Shown here one piece after another: positions 16,619-24,486 of a stretch of 29,703 bases of DNA. The position numbers and the translations under genes are program-made. This DNA is from a virus: positions 1-29,703 of IMG/VR virus record IMGVR_UViG_3300030110_001840. One strand, given 5' to 3'. The notes under the pieces were generated by a model that saw only the letters and a program-made list of their open reading frames with translations, had not been told where the DNA came from and did no database searches. Within the stretch, counting starts at the first letter, position 1. Every line of letters starts with the position of its first letter.

Positions 16619-16647
16619 GAGGGTTTTTAGGGTAACCCTCTTTTTTT
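16619..16647 (+). terminator. Rho-independent terminator
   Basis: GAGGGTT (16619-16625) pairs with AACCCTC (16634-16640), with an 8-nt loop and a seven-T tail. It ends the unit of small cysteine-rich genes just before the head genes. Confidence 0.8.
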
Positions 16648-16697
16648 ATGTAAAAAAATTATATATCAATTTTAAAACAATTTGCTATTGTTGTTTA

Positions 16698-17753
16698 ATG
16701 AATTGGTATAATCTAAGTAATTCAATAAATAATAAGTTATCTATATCAATAGATGAGGAAATAGGCTCTTTTGGAATTGATGCTAAAACCTTTATTGATG
16801 AGGTTAAGGCTTCAGGTTCTAAAGATATAGAGCTTACTGTAAATAGTGGTGGTGGTTCAGTATTTGATGCCCTTGCTATTTATGACTTCTTAAAAAATTC
16901 TTCTTATAATGTATCTGTTAAAATTGAAGGTTTAGCTGCTAGTGCTGCTACAATCATTGCTCTATCTGGTAGTGAGTTACCTGTTATGAGTGAAAACAGT
17001 TTCTTTATGATTCACAATGCATGGATGCCGGTAGTTTCAATGGAGGGCATGAATAGTGATGAGATAAGAGATTATAAAGAAGAGCTAGAAAAGCAAGCCC
17101 AGTTAATGGATAAGATTAATCTTAAACTTGCTAAAATTTACGCTAATGCAACAGGTCTTGAATTATCTACTATACAGGACATGATGAAAGCGGAAACATG
17201 GCTAACTGCTGAAGAAGCTAAAGAGTATAATTTTATAGGTAGTATAGAAGTTGCAATGGCAATAGCTGCTTATGCATCTCCTAAAGAGTTAGCCAAAAAA
17301 GGGTACAATGTACCATCTAATTATGTAAATCAATTAAATAACGTGAATATGTCTGAAAAGGAAGGTCTATTAGACCAGCTTAAGGCTTATGTATCTGAAT
17401 TGCTAGCTCCTAAAGCTGAAGCAGTAGAAGAGGTAACAGAAGAAACTCCAGAAGTTGAGGCTGTTGAGGAAACTACTGAGGAAGTTGAGGAAACTACTGA
17501 GGAAGTAACAGAAGAGCCACAGGATGCAGTAGATGTTGAAGCCATTAAAGCAGAGCTTATGGACTCAATTAAAGCTGAACTAACCGCTAAAGATAGCGAG
17601 TTAGCAGAAATGAAAAAGGAACTGGATAAGGCAAAAGCATCAAGAGAGCCATTAGAGGCTAAAGAAGATGTAGTTAATCCTGAAGCTAATGTTAAAGAGG
17701 TGGATGAGTTAGGTGCTGCAATCCTTAATATTTTAAAATCTTCATATAAATAA
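16698..17753 (+). CDS. ClpP-type head maturation protease fused to an acidic scaffold-like tail
   Basis: A 351-residue protein. The N-terminal part (about 1-190) is a ClpP-fold serine protease: VNSGGGSVFDALAIYDFL at 48-65, nucleophile Ser82 in GLAASAA (residues 78-84), His106 in FMIHNAW, and a WLTAEEAKEYNFIG end. From about 218 it is highly acidic with E/T/V repeats (about 230-275) and then a helical K/E-rich coil (AELTAKDSELAEMKKELDKA). The tail looks like a scaffolding domain. Known: such proteases digest the scaffold and trim the capsid protein. Inferred: an in-frame ATG at 17349 (M218) could make a separate scaffold, as lambda Nu3 arises within C. Confidence 0.85.
   Translation: MNWYNLSNSINNKLSISIDEEIGSFGIDAKTFIDEVKASGSKDIELTVNSGGGSVFDALAIYDFLKNSSYNVSVKIEGLAASAATIIALSGSELPVMSENSFFMIHNAWMPVVSMEGMNSDEIRDYKEELEKQAQLMDKINLKLAKIYANATGLELSTIQDMMKAETWLTAEEAKEYNFIGSIEVAMAIAAYASPKELAKKGYNVPSNYVNQLNNVNMSEKEGLLDQLKAYVSELLAPKAEAVEEVTEETPEVEAVEETTEEVEETTEEVTEEPQDAVDVEAIKAELMDSIKAELTAKDSELAEMKKELDKAKASREPLEAKEDVVNPEANVKEVDELGAAILNILKSSYK
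17463..17504 (+). repeat. Two perfect tandem 21-bp copies inside the protease gene
   Basis: Two identical adjacent 21-base units (17463-17483 and 17484-17504) each encode VEETTEE. They lie in the acidic linker between protease and scaffold-like region. Repeat copy number could vary among relatives without breaking the frame. Confidence 0.85.
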
Positions 17754-17761
17754 TTTAAAAA

Positions 17762-18775
17762 ATGGCAAATTTTATTACACAATCGATTTCGTCTACTTAC
17801 GCTGGACAGGAATTTACAGAAATCCTATTTGCACCTCAAGAAGGTAGCTCGGATTTAGCAGGTATTAGAGTAATACCTAACATCAAAGTTAAGGCTAATA
17901 TGTACCTTAACTCATCTCTTACAAAAATTGTAAGAAAGTATACAACTTGTGGTTTTTCTGCAACAGGTGGAGTTACTAATGTATCAGACAGAACTTTAGA
18001 AGTATCTAAACTTAAAGTTAATCTTGAAGAATGTGGAGATGCTTTTTACGGTACTATTTTTGAGGAGTTTTACGGTTCAGGAACTGCAATAGATGACCTA
18101 ACTGATACAGTTGTAGGTGAGGTTGCTAGAAAAAGAGTTGCTGAAGCTATCGCTGATGATAACGGACGTATGGCATGGTTTTCTGCTACTACTGCTGCAA
18201 ATGCTGATTATAATCAGTTTGATGGTTTTGTACAGTTGTTTGTAGATAACTCTGCATCTTTAGGTAAATATGTTGAGATGACAGATATTGCAAATGTTGA
18301 AGACACTAACGGTGATTTAGTTGCTGATGGTGCTTATACTTTGTTAAAGTCTGCATATGAGAATCAAACTAAGGTTTTAAGACAAATGCCAAACGCTTCT
18401 AAGAGTTTTAGAGTTACTGCTACAATCGTAGATAACTTAATGACTACTTATGAGCAACTTGGTACTGGAAACGCTTTAGGGCTTCAGTTATTGCAAGATG
18501 GTCAATCTTTATCTTTTAGAGGTATTCCAGTTATAGAAGTTACTGGATGGGATACTCAATTAGCTGATGCTACAAATCCAAATGCTAACATTGGAAAGAA
18601 CATGGTAGTATATACAGTAAATGATAACTTAGTTATCGGTACTGATGTTGCTGATGCTGGTTCTCAGTTAAAGTTTAGAAGTAATGATGATGATGATGAG
18701 TTGTTAAAGATTATTGCTAAATATAAAATGGGTGCTCAGTTTGTATTTGGTGAGTTGATTTCTTTCTACTACTAA
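17762..18775 (+). CDS. Major capsid protein (probable)
   Basis: A 337-residue protein directly after the protease/scaffold gene, the normal place for the capsid subunit. It has a short N-terminal arm, a central acidic, G/T-rich region, helices (GEVARKRVAEAIADDNGR; KVLRQMPNASKSFRVTATIVDNL) and a beta-rich C-terminus (AKYKMGAQFVFGELISFYY). A terminator follows immediately. This fits a highly expressed capsid protein of HK97 fold; identification is by position, size and composition. The long N-terminal extension of some relatives is absent, fitting scaffold supplied by the fused protease. Confidence 0.7.
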   Translation: MANFITQSISSTYAGQEFTEILFAPQEGSSDLAGIRVIPNIKVKANMYLNSSLTKIVRKYTTCGFSATGGVTNVSDRTLEVSKLKVNLEECGDAFYGTIFEEFYGSGTAIDDLTDTVVGEVARKRVAEAIADDNGRMAWFSATTAANADYNQFDGFVQLFVDNSASLGKYVEMTDIANVEDTNGDLVADGAYTLLKSAYENQTKVLRQMPNASKSFRVTATIVDNLMTTYEQLGTGNALGLQLLQDGQSLSFRGIPVIEVTGWDTQLADATNPNANIGKNMVVYTVNDNLVIGTDVADAGSQLKFRSNDDDDELLKIIAKYKMGAQFVFGELISFYY

Positions 18776-18783
18776 GAATTAAA

Positions 18784-18810
18784 GCCCCTCTTTATGGGGG
18801 GCATTTTTTT
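18784..18810 (+). terminator. Rho-independent terminator after the capsid gene
   Basis: GCCCCTC (18784-18790) pairs with GGGGGGC (18796-18802), with one T-G wobble, a 5-nt loop and a following A then eight T. It separates capsid from probable tail-tube gene. Confidence 0.8.
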
Positions 18811-18830
18811 AACTAATAAATTTTATAAAG

Positions 18831-19400
18831 ATGTCAGAAATTTCAACAGATATTTTAATTAATTGTAACGATGAAAACCGCAGAGGGGGTATTAAAAGAG
18901 TATTCGTTATTAATAAAGATGATGTAACAAGTTTCACAGCCTCTACTGATAATCATAGCTATACAGCAGTTACTTTAAGTACTACTGATGATAAGTTTTT
19001 TGAGATTGAAGGAGAGTTAGAAACTAAGTTATATAGCTCAGAGGGTTCTCGTGAGAATGGTTCTATTTCTTATGAAACTTCTTTAGAGGTGTTTTCTCCA
19101 AAAATGGAGAAAGTAAAAGCAAAAGGAATTAATTCATATGTTGAGTCATGTGGTTTAGTTGTAATATTTGAAACTTACAACAAAGAAACTAATGATAATA
19201 AAGCTTTTGTACTAGGTTATGATGAAATCATGGGTAAAGATGCATCAGTTGATGCTATTGCTAATGAAGTTTTAGAGGCTGAGTTACAAGGGCAAAACGG
19301 ATATACAGTTACTTTTGCTGGTAAACAAGCCCAGCTAGTAAGGGAGTTTGTAGGTTCAATTACTACTAATAGCTCCGGTACAGTATCACTAGGTTCATAA
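18831..19400 (+). CDS. Probable major tail tube protein
   Basis: A 189-residue protein of mixed beta character (RVFVINKDDVTSFTAST, KFFEIEGELETKLYSS, GSISYETSLEVFSP, GLVVIFETYNKE), closing with a T/S/G-rich strand region. Size and beta content fit a major tail subunit. The gene is alone between two terminators, as expected for a virion protein needed in large amounts. An alternative is a capsid decoration protein. A weak TAAATTTT box lies 6 bases before the ATG. Confidence 0.55.
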   Translation: MSEISTDILINCNDENRRGGIKRVFVINKDDVTSFTASTDNHSYTAVTLSTTDDKFFEIEGELETKLYSSEGSRENGSISYETSLEVFSPKMEKVKAKGINSYVESCGLVVIFETYNKETNDNKAFVLGYDEIMGKDASVDAIANEVLEAELQGQNGYTVTFAGKQAQLVREFVGSITTNSSGTVSLGS

Positions 19401-19438
19401 ATTTAGTTTATGGTGGATAGTTGCTTTGCAACATTTTT

Positions 19439-19471
19439 GGGAGAGCAGTTATGTGTTCTCCCTTTTTTTTT
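19439..19471 (+). terminator. Rho-independent terminator
   Basis: GGGAGAGC (19439-19446) pairs with GTTCTCCC (19455-19462; one G-T wobble), 8-nt loop, nine-T tail. A smaller hairpin GTTGC-TTT-GCAAC at 19420-19432 lies just before it. Together they close the tail-tube unit. Confidence 0.85.
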
Positions 19472-19496
19472 GTATAGTGAATATCAATAATTTTAT

Positions 19497-19504
19497 TATA
19501 TTTA
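19497..19504 (+). promoter_or_regulatory. TATATTTA box 4 nt before a start codon
   Basis: TATATTTA is followed by TAAT and the ATG at 19509. A TTTG ends at 19472, a 24-base gap, slightly longer than consensus. It follows a terminator directly, so a promoter is needed here for the portal unit. This makes a promoter reading more likely for this box than for the others of the class. Confidence 0.5.
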
Positions 19505-19508
19505 TAAT

Positions 19509-19685
19509 ATGAGCAAATTTATTATCATGCCTAGTTTTATAGGTAAAAAAATAATGGGTTCAGTAGGTATTATTAATCTTACTGAGAAAACAAGCCAAAA
19601 AGATTTAAAAAAACTATACAACGCTGGATTTAAAGAAGTTGTATCAATCGAAAAGGTAAAAGATGAGCCAAAAGAAGATAAGTAG
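19509..19685 (+). CDS. Small lysine-rich protein upstream of the portal gene
   Basis: A 58-residue protein (starts MSKFIIMPSFIGKKIMGSVG, ends in KVKDEPKEDK) in the 100-base-plus gap after the terminator. A short helix-rich part contains TEKTSQKDLKKLYNAGFKEV, similar in look to small phage proteins made with the portal. It overlaps the portal start by 23 bases. A leaderless-type box precedes it. Confidence 0.6.
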   Translation: MSKFIIMPSFIGKKIMGSVGIINLTEKTSQKDLKKLYNAGFKEVVSIEKVKDEPKEDK

Positions 19686-21300
19686 TATAAAGGCTAGTAC
19701 TGTTAAGACTGACCCGATTACTACTCCAATAGTTAAGAAGGAGAAAGAGCCTAATATTGATATTGAGCAAAAGTGGGTTCCATTTTTTCAGGATTCAGAT
19801 AACATTTATGTAAATGATTTAGCAAAGAGGGCCAGAAGGTCTAGTACTCACAGCAGTATTATAAATCAAAAAATTACATTTATAAAAGGTAAAGGATTTA
19901 CTTTTAAGTTAGACGGTGAGAATGTTGGTTATGAAGATTTACCTATTGATTTTCAAGAATGGTGCAAAGAAGTCAATCCTGAAGGAGATAGCTTATATGA
20001 TGTATTTAGCGACCTTGTGCAGTCGTATGTTATTACTGGTAATGCTTATCCTTATATTAAAAAAAGTGGTGATTTTACAGCGTTATATTGCTATGATGCT
20101 ACAACGGTAAGAAAAGGTAAAACTAAAGATATTGCATATTTATCAAATTTCTGGAGAGATATAGAATTAAGTAATACCCCATCAGCACAATATCCTGTAA
20201 CAGAATTAAAGTTTTATAATGGCTTAACTCAAAAAGAGTTTTTAATTCACATAATGAGAAAATATCCTGAGTTTAACTTTTATGGATTACCAGATTATGT
20301 AGGTGCTTTAGATTGGATTGATATTGAGTATAGAATGAGTAAGTACAATATTGATAAGTTTGATAATGGATTTTTTCCTAGTGTACTTATTCAGATGTTT
20401 GGTGAGGTTCCAGATGGAATGAATGCTCAACAATACGTTGAAAAGATTAAAGAGAAGTTTACAGGAGAGGCTAACAATGATAAATTTTTAGTAGAGCTAT
20501 TAGACAGCCCTGAACAAGCAGCAAGTATTAAAGAGTTTGACAGGGAGCGTGATGGTGAATTTATGGAGCTATCACAGTTATGTACAAAGGCCATTATTTC
20601 TGCTCATAGGATTACTCCTAGTTTAGCTGGTATTGAAACAGCAGGAAAGCTGGGAAGTAACCAACAGATAAAAGATGAGTATGATAAGTTTATGAATAGC
20701 GTAGTTATTCCTGATTTTCAAGAGCCACTATTAAAAGCATTAAATACTATTATTAAGAGAGATACTAAATACGGAAATATTGAAGTAGGTATTTTAAATG
20801 TTTCTCCTGTTGGGGATAGTGCAAAGGTTGATTTAAATGCTGTTATAACTATTAATGAAGCTCGTAAAATGCTAGGCTTAGAAATGTTAGAAGATGGTAG
20901 AGGTGAGCAGTTTGTTAATGAAAATGCTGTACAGAATATTGAAGAGGATGAAGTTGAGAATGAAATCAATAACACTTATCAAAACAGTATTTATTCTAAA
21001 ACCTATGCAGACTATCCAGATAGTGCAGTTAACAATGCTAAAAGAGGTATTAAGTTAAATGATGAGGTTAATAATAGATGTGCCACTAGCGTAGGTAAGC
21101 AAAGAGCACAGGACATAGCTAATAGAAGAGGCTTAAGCTTTAGCACTATCAAAAGAACATTTAGTTATTTATCAAGAGCAGAAGAGTACTATGACCCTAG
21201 CGATACTAAGGCTTGTGGTACTATCTCATATTTATTGTGGGGAGGTAAGAGTATGAAGAGTTGGGCCGAGAGAAAAATTAAGGAAATAGAAAACAGTTAA
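19663..21300 (+). CDS. Portal protein with an extra C-terminal domain
   Basis: A 545-residue portal protein. Residues about 35-420 match the portal fold by pattern: WVPFFQDSDNIYVNDLAKRARRSS, a DYVGALDWIDIEYRMSKYN helix, PSLAGIETAGKLGSNQQIKDEYDKF, IPDFQEPLLKALNTI. It forms the dodecameric entry ring for DNA. From about 444 to 545 is an added domain: YPDSAVNNAKRGIKLN, C473, VGKQRAQDIANRRGLS, C518 and GTISYLLWGGKSMKSW. I recognise this domain from the ends of portals or prohead proteases in related phages; its role is unknown. Confidence 0.85.
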   Translation: MSQKKISSIKASTVKTDPITTPIVKKEKEPNIDIEQKWVPFFQDSDNIYVNDLAKRARRSSTHSSIINQKITFIKGKGFTFKLDGENVGYEDLPIDFQEWCKEVNPEGDSLYDVFSDLVQSYVITGNAYPYIKKSGDFTALYCYDATTVRKGKTKDIAYLSNFWRDIELSNTPSAQYPVTELKFYNGLTQKEFLIHIMRKYPEFNFYGLPDYVGALDWIDIEYRMSKYNIDKFDNGFFPSVLIQMFGEVPDGMNAQQYVEKIKEKFTGEANNDKFLVELLDSPEQAASIKEFDRERDGEFMELSQLCTKAIISAHRITPSLAGIETAGKLGSNQQIKDEYDKFMNSVVIPDFQEPLLKALNTIIKRDTKYGNIEVGILNVSPVGDSAKVDLNAVITINEARKMLGLEMLEDGRGEQFVNENAVQNIEEDEVENEINNTYQNSIYSKTYADYPDSAVNNAKRGIKLNDEVNNRCATSVGKQRAQDIANRRGLSFSTIKRTFSYLSRAEEYYDPSDTKACGTISYLLWGGKSMKSWAERKIKEIENS

Positions 21301-21305
21301 TAAAT

Positions 21306-21809
21306 ATGGCGTATAATACTGAAATGATGACTCCTACTGAGGTTAGTAGTCAAGCTATAAATGATAATTATTTTGATACTGCTTATTTTGATAAGTACAT
21401 TTTAACTAGTCAAAGAAAGTATATTAAGCCTGTATTGGGTGTTAAGTATTATGATGAGCTTTTAACCCAGATAGCTGGAGCTAGTTTAACAGGTGATAAC
21501 ACTATTATAGTTAATCAGTTTATAAAGCCTATGTTAGCTCATTATGTAGTCTATGAGGTGTATTCTAAGATTCATACACAGCTTACTAATCAGGGTGCAA
21601 TGGAGAATAATACAGAGCAGTCAAATCAGGCTAACAACTTTGAATATTCACAATCTAGGGACTTCTATATTAATAAAGCTGATTTTTGGAAAAAAGATAT
21701 GATAGAATATATCAAAGAGGCTAAAGATGATGATTCTACTAAATTTCCTTTATTTGATGATTGCGAAACTCCTGTACAGGTAAATAAAAAAGGTATTATA
21801 TTTTATTAA
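21306..21809 (+). CDS. Head-tail connector/adaptor-like protein
   Basis: A 167-residue helical protein placed directly after the portal. The N-terminal part has DNYFDTAYFDKYILTSQRKYIKPVLGVKYYDELL, a helical pattern typical of gp6-like adaptors in Bacteroidota phages, then IKPMLAHYVVYEVYSKIHTQ. Position and fold pattern suggest an adaptor that docks under the portal. Confidence is moderate. Confidence 0.6.
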   Translation: MAYNTEMMTPTEVSSQAINDNYFDTAYFDKYILTSQRKYIKPVLGVKYYDELLTQIAGASLTGDNTIIVNQFIKPMLAHYVVYEVYSKIHTQLTNQGAMENNTEQSNQANNFEYSQSRDFYINKADFWKKDMIEYIKEAKDDDSTKFPLFDDCETPVQVNKKGIIFY

Positions 21810-21812
21810 GAT

Positions 21813-23414
21813 ATGGCGATATTACATAAGAATATAAACAATGAAGCTGACATCCATAATCCTAAATGGTTTCAAAATGCTAATAATGGGGATATTGCTT
21901 TTAAGAATGAAAAAGGGCAGTTAGAGAGTACTGATGAATTATTACTACCAGCCGCTTTAAATTTTGTTGATGGAAGCGTAGCTCCTCCTACTACTAACAC
22001 TGGTGATATTTACATATTATCTTCAGGAGGTAGTGTTAATGCAGGCTGGGGAGGTGTAAGCTTACAGGATTGGGTTAGGTATGATGGTACTGCATGGAAT
22101 AGCATAACCCCCCAAAAGGGCAGTATGTGTTATGATAAAAATGCAGATGCTTTAAAAGTTTTTGATGGTTCTGCGTGGGCTGGTTTAGGTTCTAGTTTCG
22201 GAAAGTTTGGTATTGCTGATAGTTCTGGAGCTTATACATATTATGATGATTTTCAAACAGCATTAAATGCTGCTTCTAGCGGTGATACGGTTGAGATGTT
22301 TACAAATGTAACAGTAAGTTCAGCGAGTACAGTAACATTAATTGATGGTGTTAATATTAACATGAATGGCTATAAATATGAAAATACAGGCTCTACTAAT
22401 GTTAATATGGTTACTTTACCTAGTAGTGCAACGGTGACAATCTATAACGGATATTTTAAGAGAAGCGGAGGAACTAATGGGGTAACAACTAATCTAACTT
22501 TAGATGCTTTTCCATCAACTAGCAGTAATTTATATTTAAAAGGGGTAACTTTTGAAAACACTATAAGCACTTGTTTATACATAAAAGGAGCTTTAGTAGA
22601 AGGGGGTACTTTTATAGGTAATGGGGCAAATTATAACGTATTAACCGCTGGGCCATCAACAAAAATGATAGGAAGTACTTTTATAGGTACTAGTTCTGGT
22701 CATGTTGGTGTTAATAGTACTACTTTAATAAATTGTACATCTTATGCTAATAGCGGTATGGCTTTTTATGTTGGTGCTGGAATATTGCTTAATTGTGTTG
22801 GTGAAAGCATAAGCAACATAGGCATAAGAGCATCAGGAGGTAATAATACTTTAAGTAATTGCACAGGTAAAAGTGAGTCTAATTATGGTATAAGAGTTGG
22901 AGGTGATAGCAGTACTGTTTATACAAAATGTAAAAATACAACAGGGTTCTCAAGTAGTAATTATGGATTCTATATAGATGGATTCGCAGAGGTAAGAAAT
23001 TGTGATGCTCATAGTGCTAGTTTAGCTGGTGCATTAATTACTTCTACTGTCGTGGGAGCTACTCATAAAAAACCTAGAATCTATGATTGTACTTTTATAA
23101 GCGAAGGAGCTAACGGGGCTTTTGCTAATGGTTCTGTACAGATGTTTGATAGTTCATTCATATCACAATATGATAACGCTAACGGGCACGGATTAACTAC
23201 CGGAAATGTCACAGGAGCATCAGACCCTACTATATTAAGTGGTTGTACTTTCCAGTGCGAAAATGCATCAGCTAATGGTTTTAAAAACACTTTAGCAGGT
23301 TATGAAACAAAGATAGCGGCCTGTAAATTTCATGGCATGACAACTGATATAAATGATGTAAATTCAAATCAGATGAGTAATACACCAGATTCATATAATA
23401 ATATATTAATTTAA
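21813..23414 (+). CDS. Tailspike: right-handed beta-helix protein
   Basis: A 533-residue protein. Residues about 50-122 resemble the DUF2793-type domain (PPTTNTGDIYILSS, QDWVRYDGTAWNSITPQKG, CYDKNADALKVFDGSAW). About 140-500 is a run of short strands with NCT/GC and regularly spaced asparagines (LINCTSYANSGMAFYVGAG, LSNCTGKSESNYGIRVGG), typical of a parallel beta-helix. Such spikes usually bind or cut host surface polysaccharide. No catalytic residues can be assigned by eye. Confidence 0.75.
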   Translation: MAILHKNINNEADIHNPKWFQNANNGDIAFKNEKGQLESTDELLLPAALNFVDGSVAPPTTNTGDIYILSSGGSVNAGWGGVSLQDWVRYDGTAWNSITPQKGSMCYDKNADALKVFDGSAWAGLGSSFGKFGIADSSGAYTYYDDFQTALNAASSGDTVEMFTNVTVSSASTVTLIDGVNINMNGYKYENTGSTNVNMVTLPSSATVTIYNGYFKRSGGTNGVTTNLTLDAFPSTSSNLYLKGVTFENTISTCLYIKGALVEGGTFIGNGANYNVLTAGPSTKMIGSTFIGTSSGHVGVNSTTLINCTSYANSGMAFYVGAGILLNCVGESISNIGIRASGGNNTLSNCTGKSESNYGIRVGGDSSTVYTKCKNTTGFSSSNYGFYIDGFAEVRNCDAHSASLAGALITSTVVGATHKKPRIYDCTFISEGANGAFANGSVQMFDSSFISQYDNANGHGLTTGNVTGASDPTILSGCTFQCENASANGFKNTLAGYETKIAACKFHGMTTDINDVNSNQMSNTPDSYNNILI

Positions 23415-23418
23415 AAAG

Positions 23419-23607
23419 ATGGCTAATATTTTAAAACAGGGGATAATCCAAACTGAATATTTTTCAATACCTCCAAGAATTGTTATACAGTATAACAATG
23501 ATGAAGAAGGTGATAAGCAAGTGTTGATAGATTATGATACTTTAGATGATTCTGACAAAGCGGCTTTTGATTCTTTTAGAGAGCTTTGTAAAAGTAAAAT
23601 GGTATAG
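23419..23607 (+). CDS. Small acidic protein of unknown function
   Basis: A 62-residue acidic protein (ILKQGIIQTEYFSIPPRIVI, DKQVLIDYDTLDDSDKAAF) starting four bases after the spike gene. Possibly a chaperone for or attached to the spike; no family is recognised. Confidence 0.5.
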   Translation: MANILKQGIIQTEYFSIPPRIVIQYNNDEEGDKQVLIDYDTLDDSDKAAFDSFRELCKSKMV

Positions 23608-23621
23608 ATATTTTAGATTTT

Positions 23622-23644
23622 AATTACAAAGTTTAAAAGTAATT
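23622..23644 (+). terminator. Weak hairpin, possible terminator
   Basis: AATTAC (23622-23627) pairs with GTAATT (23639-23644), 6 bp with an 11-nt loop, followed by an AT stretch with few T in a row. It may end the spike unit but the stem is weak. Confidence 0.3.
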
Positions 23645-23653
23645 TTAATTTAA

Positions 23654-23661
23654 TATATTTA
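23654..23661 (+). promoter_or_regulatory. TATATTTA box 4 nt before a start codon
   Basis: TATATTTA is followed by TAAA and the ATG at 23666. Fourth member of the 4-nt class. It precedes the lysis cassette. Confidence 0.4.
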
Positions 23662-23665
23662 TAAA

Positions 23666-23728
23666 ATGATTAAAATGTATAATTATTGCTTTAAATTAAG
23701 TTTTTTTACCAAAAATATTTTTATTTAA
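23666..23728 (+). CDS. Possible 20-residue micropeptide
   Basis: The ATG at 23666 opens 20 residues, starting MIKMYNYCFK and ending in KNIFI, with a TAA three bases before the lysis gene start. It may be a short leader that helps ribosomes reach the next gene. Real expression is uncertain. Confidence 0.3.
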   Translation: MIKMYNYCFKLSFFTKNIFI

Positions 23729-23731
23729 GGC

Positions 23732-24004
23732 ATGGATTTTTTAACTGTCGAAAATTTACTACAATTTATAGCATTGTTTATTGGGCTTTTGTCTGCTTTT
23801 ATTAGATTTAACAATAAGACAGAAAAAAATACATTGTTGATTGTGCAGTTAGAAAAAGATGTTCAAGCCATTAAAGAAGATGTAAAGCAAAATTATACAA
23901 AGCTTGAAAATAAAATTAGTGAAGTTGAAGATGATATTAAAAATATTGCAGCTGATATAGGTGAAATAAAAGGATATTTGAAACAGCTTAATCAAAGTTT
24001 ATGA
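23732..24004 (+). CDS. Membrane-anchored coiled-coil protein (lysis cassette)
   Basis: A 90-residue protein with one hydrophobic segment at about 6-25 (VENLLQFIALFIGLLSAFIRF) and then a long coiled coil (KNTLLIVQLEKDVQAIKEDV, LENKISEVEDDIKNIAADIG). The layout is similar to holin-accessory or spanin-like proteins; it could help membrane disruption. The start overlaps nothing, and its stop overlaps the endolysin start as ATGA. Confidence 0.55.
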   Translation: MDFLTVENLLQFIALFIGLLSAFIRFNNKTEKNTLLIVQLEKDVQAIKEDVKQNYTKLENKISEVEDDIKNIAADIGEIKGYLKQLNQSL

Positions 24005-24486
24005 AACTTAGTAATAGTTTTACTTTAGCAGAAATGCTTAAATCCAATACCGCTTCTAGGCTAGGTATTGAAGAGCAATATTCCCCATCAAAAGAAATTA
24101 TTGATAATTTAACTAAGCTCTGTAAAAACGTATTACAGCCTATCAGAGATAGTTTAGAGTTACCTGTTAGAGTTACCAGCGGTTATAGATGTGAAAAGCT
24201 TAATAAATCAATAGGAGGTAGTTCTAATAGTCAGCACGTTAAAGGAGAAGCTGCTGATATTGAGTTGTGGGTTAGAGGAGAAGAAAAAAACGCTATATTA
24301 TTAGATGAGGTTATAAGTTTATCTTTTAATGGTAGTATTAAGTTTGACCAGCTAATTATAGAATATCCTGATGCTGAAGGAGTGCCTAAGTGGCTTCATA
24401 TTAGTTATTCAGATAATAACAGAAATCAGATATTAATAGCTGAGAGGGTTAATGGTAAAACAATTTATAAAAAAGCAAATAGATGA
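24001..24486 (+). CDS. Peptidase M15 endolysin (PF08291-type)
   Basis: A 161-residue peptidoglycan peptidase with a zinc site. Metal and catalytic residues are H79 and D86 in SSNSQHVKGEAADIELW and H133 in WLHISY; upstream SGYRCEKLNKSIGG is a family motif. It lacks a signal peptide, so it needs a holin to reach the wall. The protein probably cleaves peptide cross-links. Flanked by membrane proteins on both sides. Confidence 0.9.
   Translation: MKLSNSFTLAEMLKSNTASRLGIEEQYSPSKEIIDNLTKLCKNVLQPIRDSLELPVRVTSGYRCEKLNKSIGGSSNSQHVKGEAADIELWVRGEEKNAILLDEVISLSFNGSIKFDQLIIEYPDAEGVPKWLHISYSDNNRNQILIAERVNGKTIYKKANR

Noticed and set aside
17387-17782. 131-residue open frame on the - strand over the protease tail and capsid start
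   Set aside because: The very S/T/V-rich repeat composition mirrors the acidic repeats of the + strand gene.
19420-19432. Small hairpin GTTGC-TTT-GCAAC as a separate terminator
   Set aside because: Only 5 bp and no T tail of its own; treated as part of the terminator region at 19439.
19916-20110. 64-residue + strand frame inside the portal gene
   Set aside because: Out of frame within a strong portal gene, with a hydrophobic L/M/I-rich product typical of shifted AT-rich codons.
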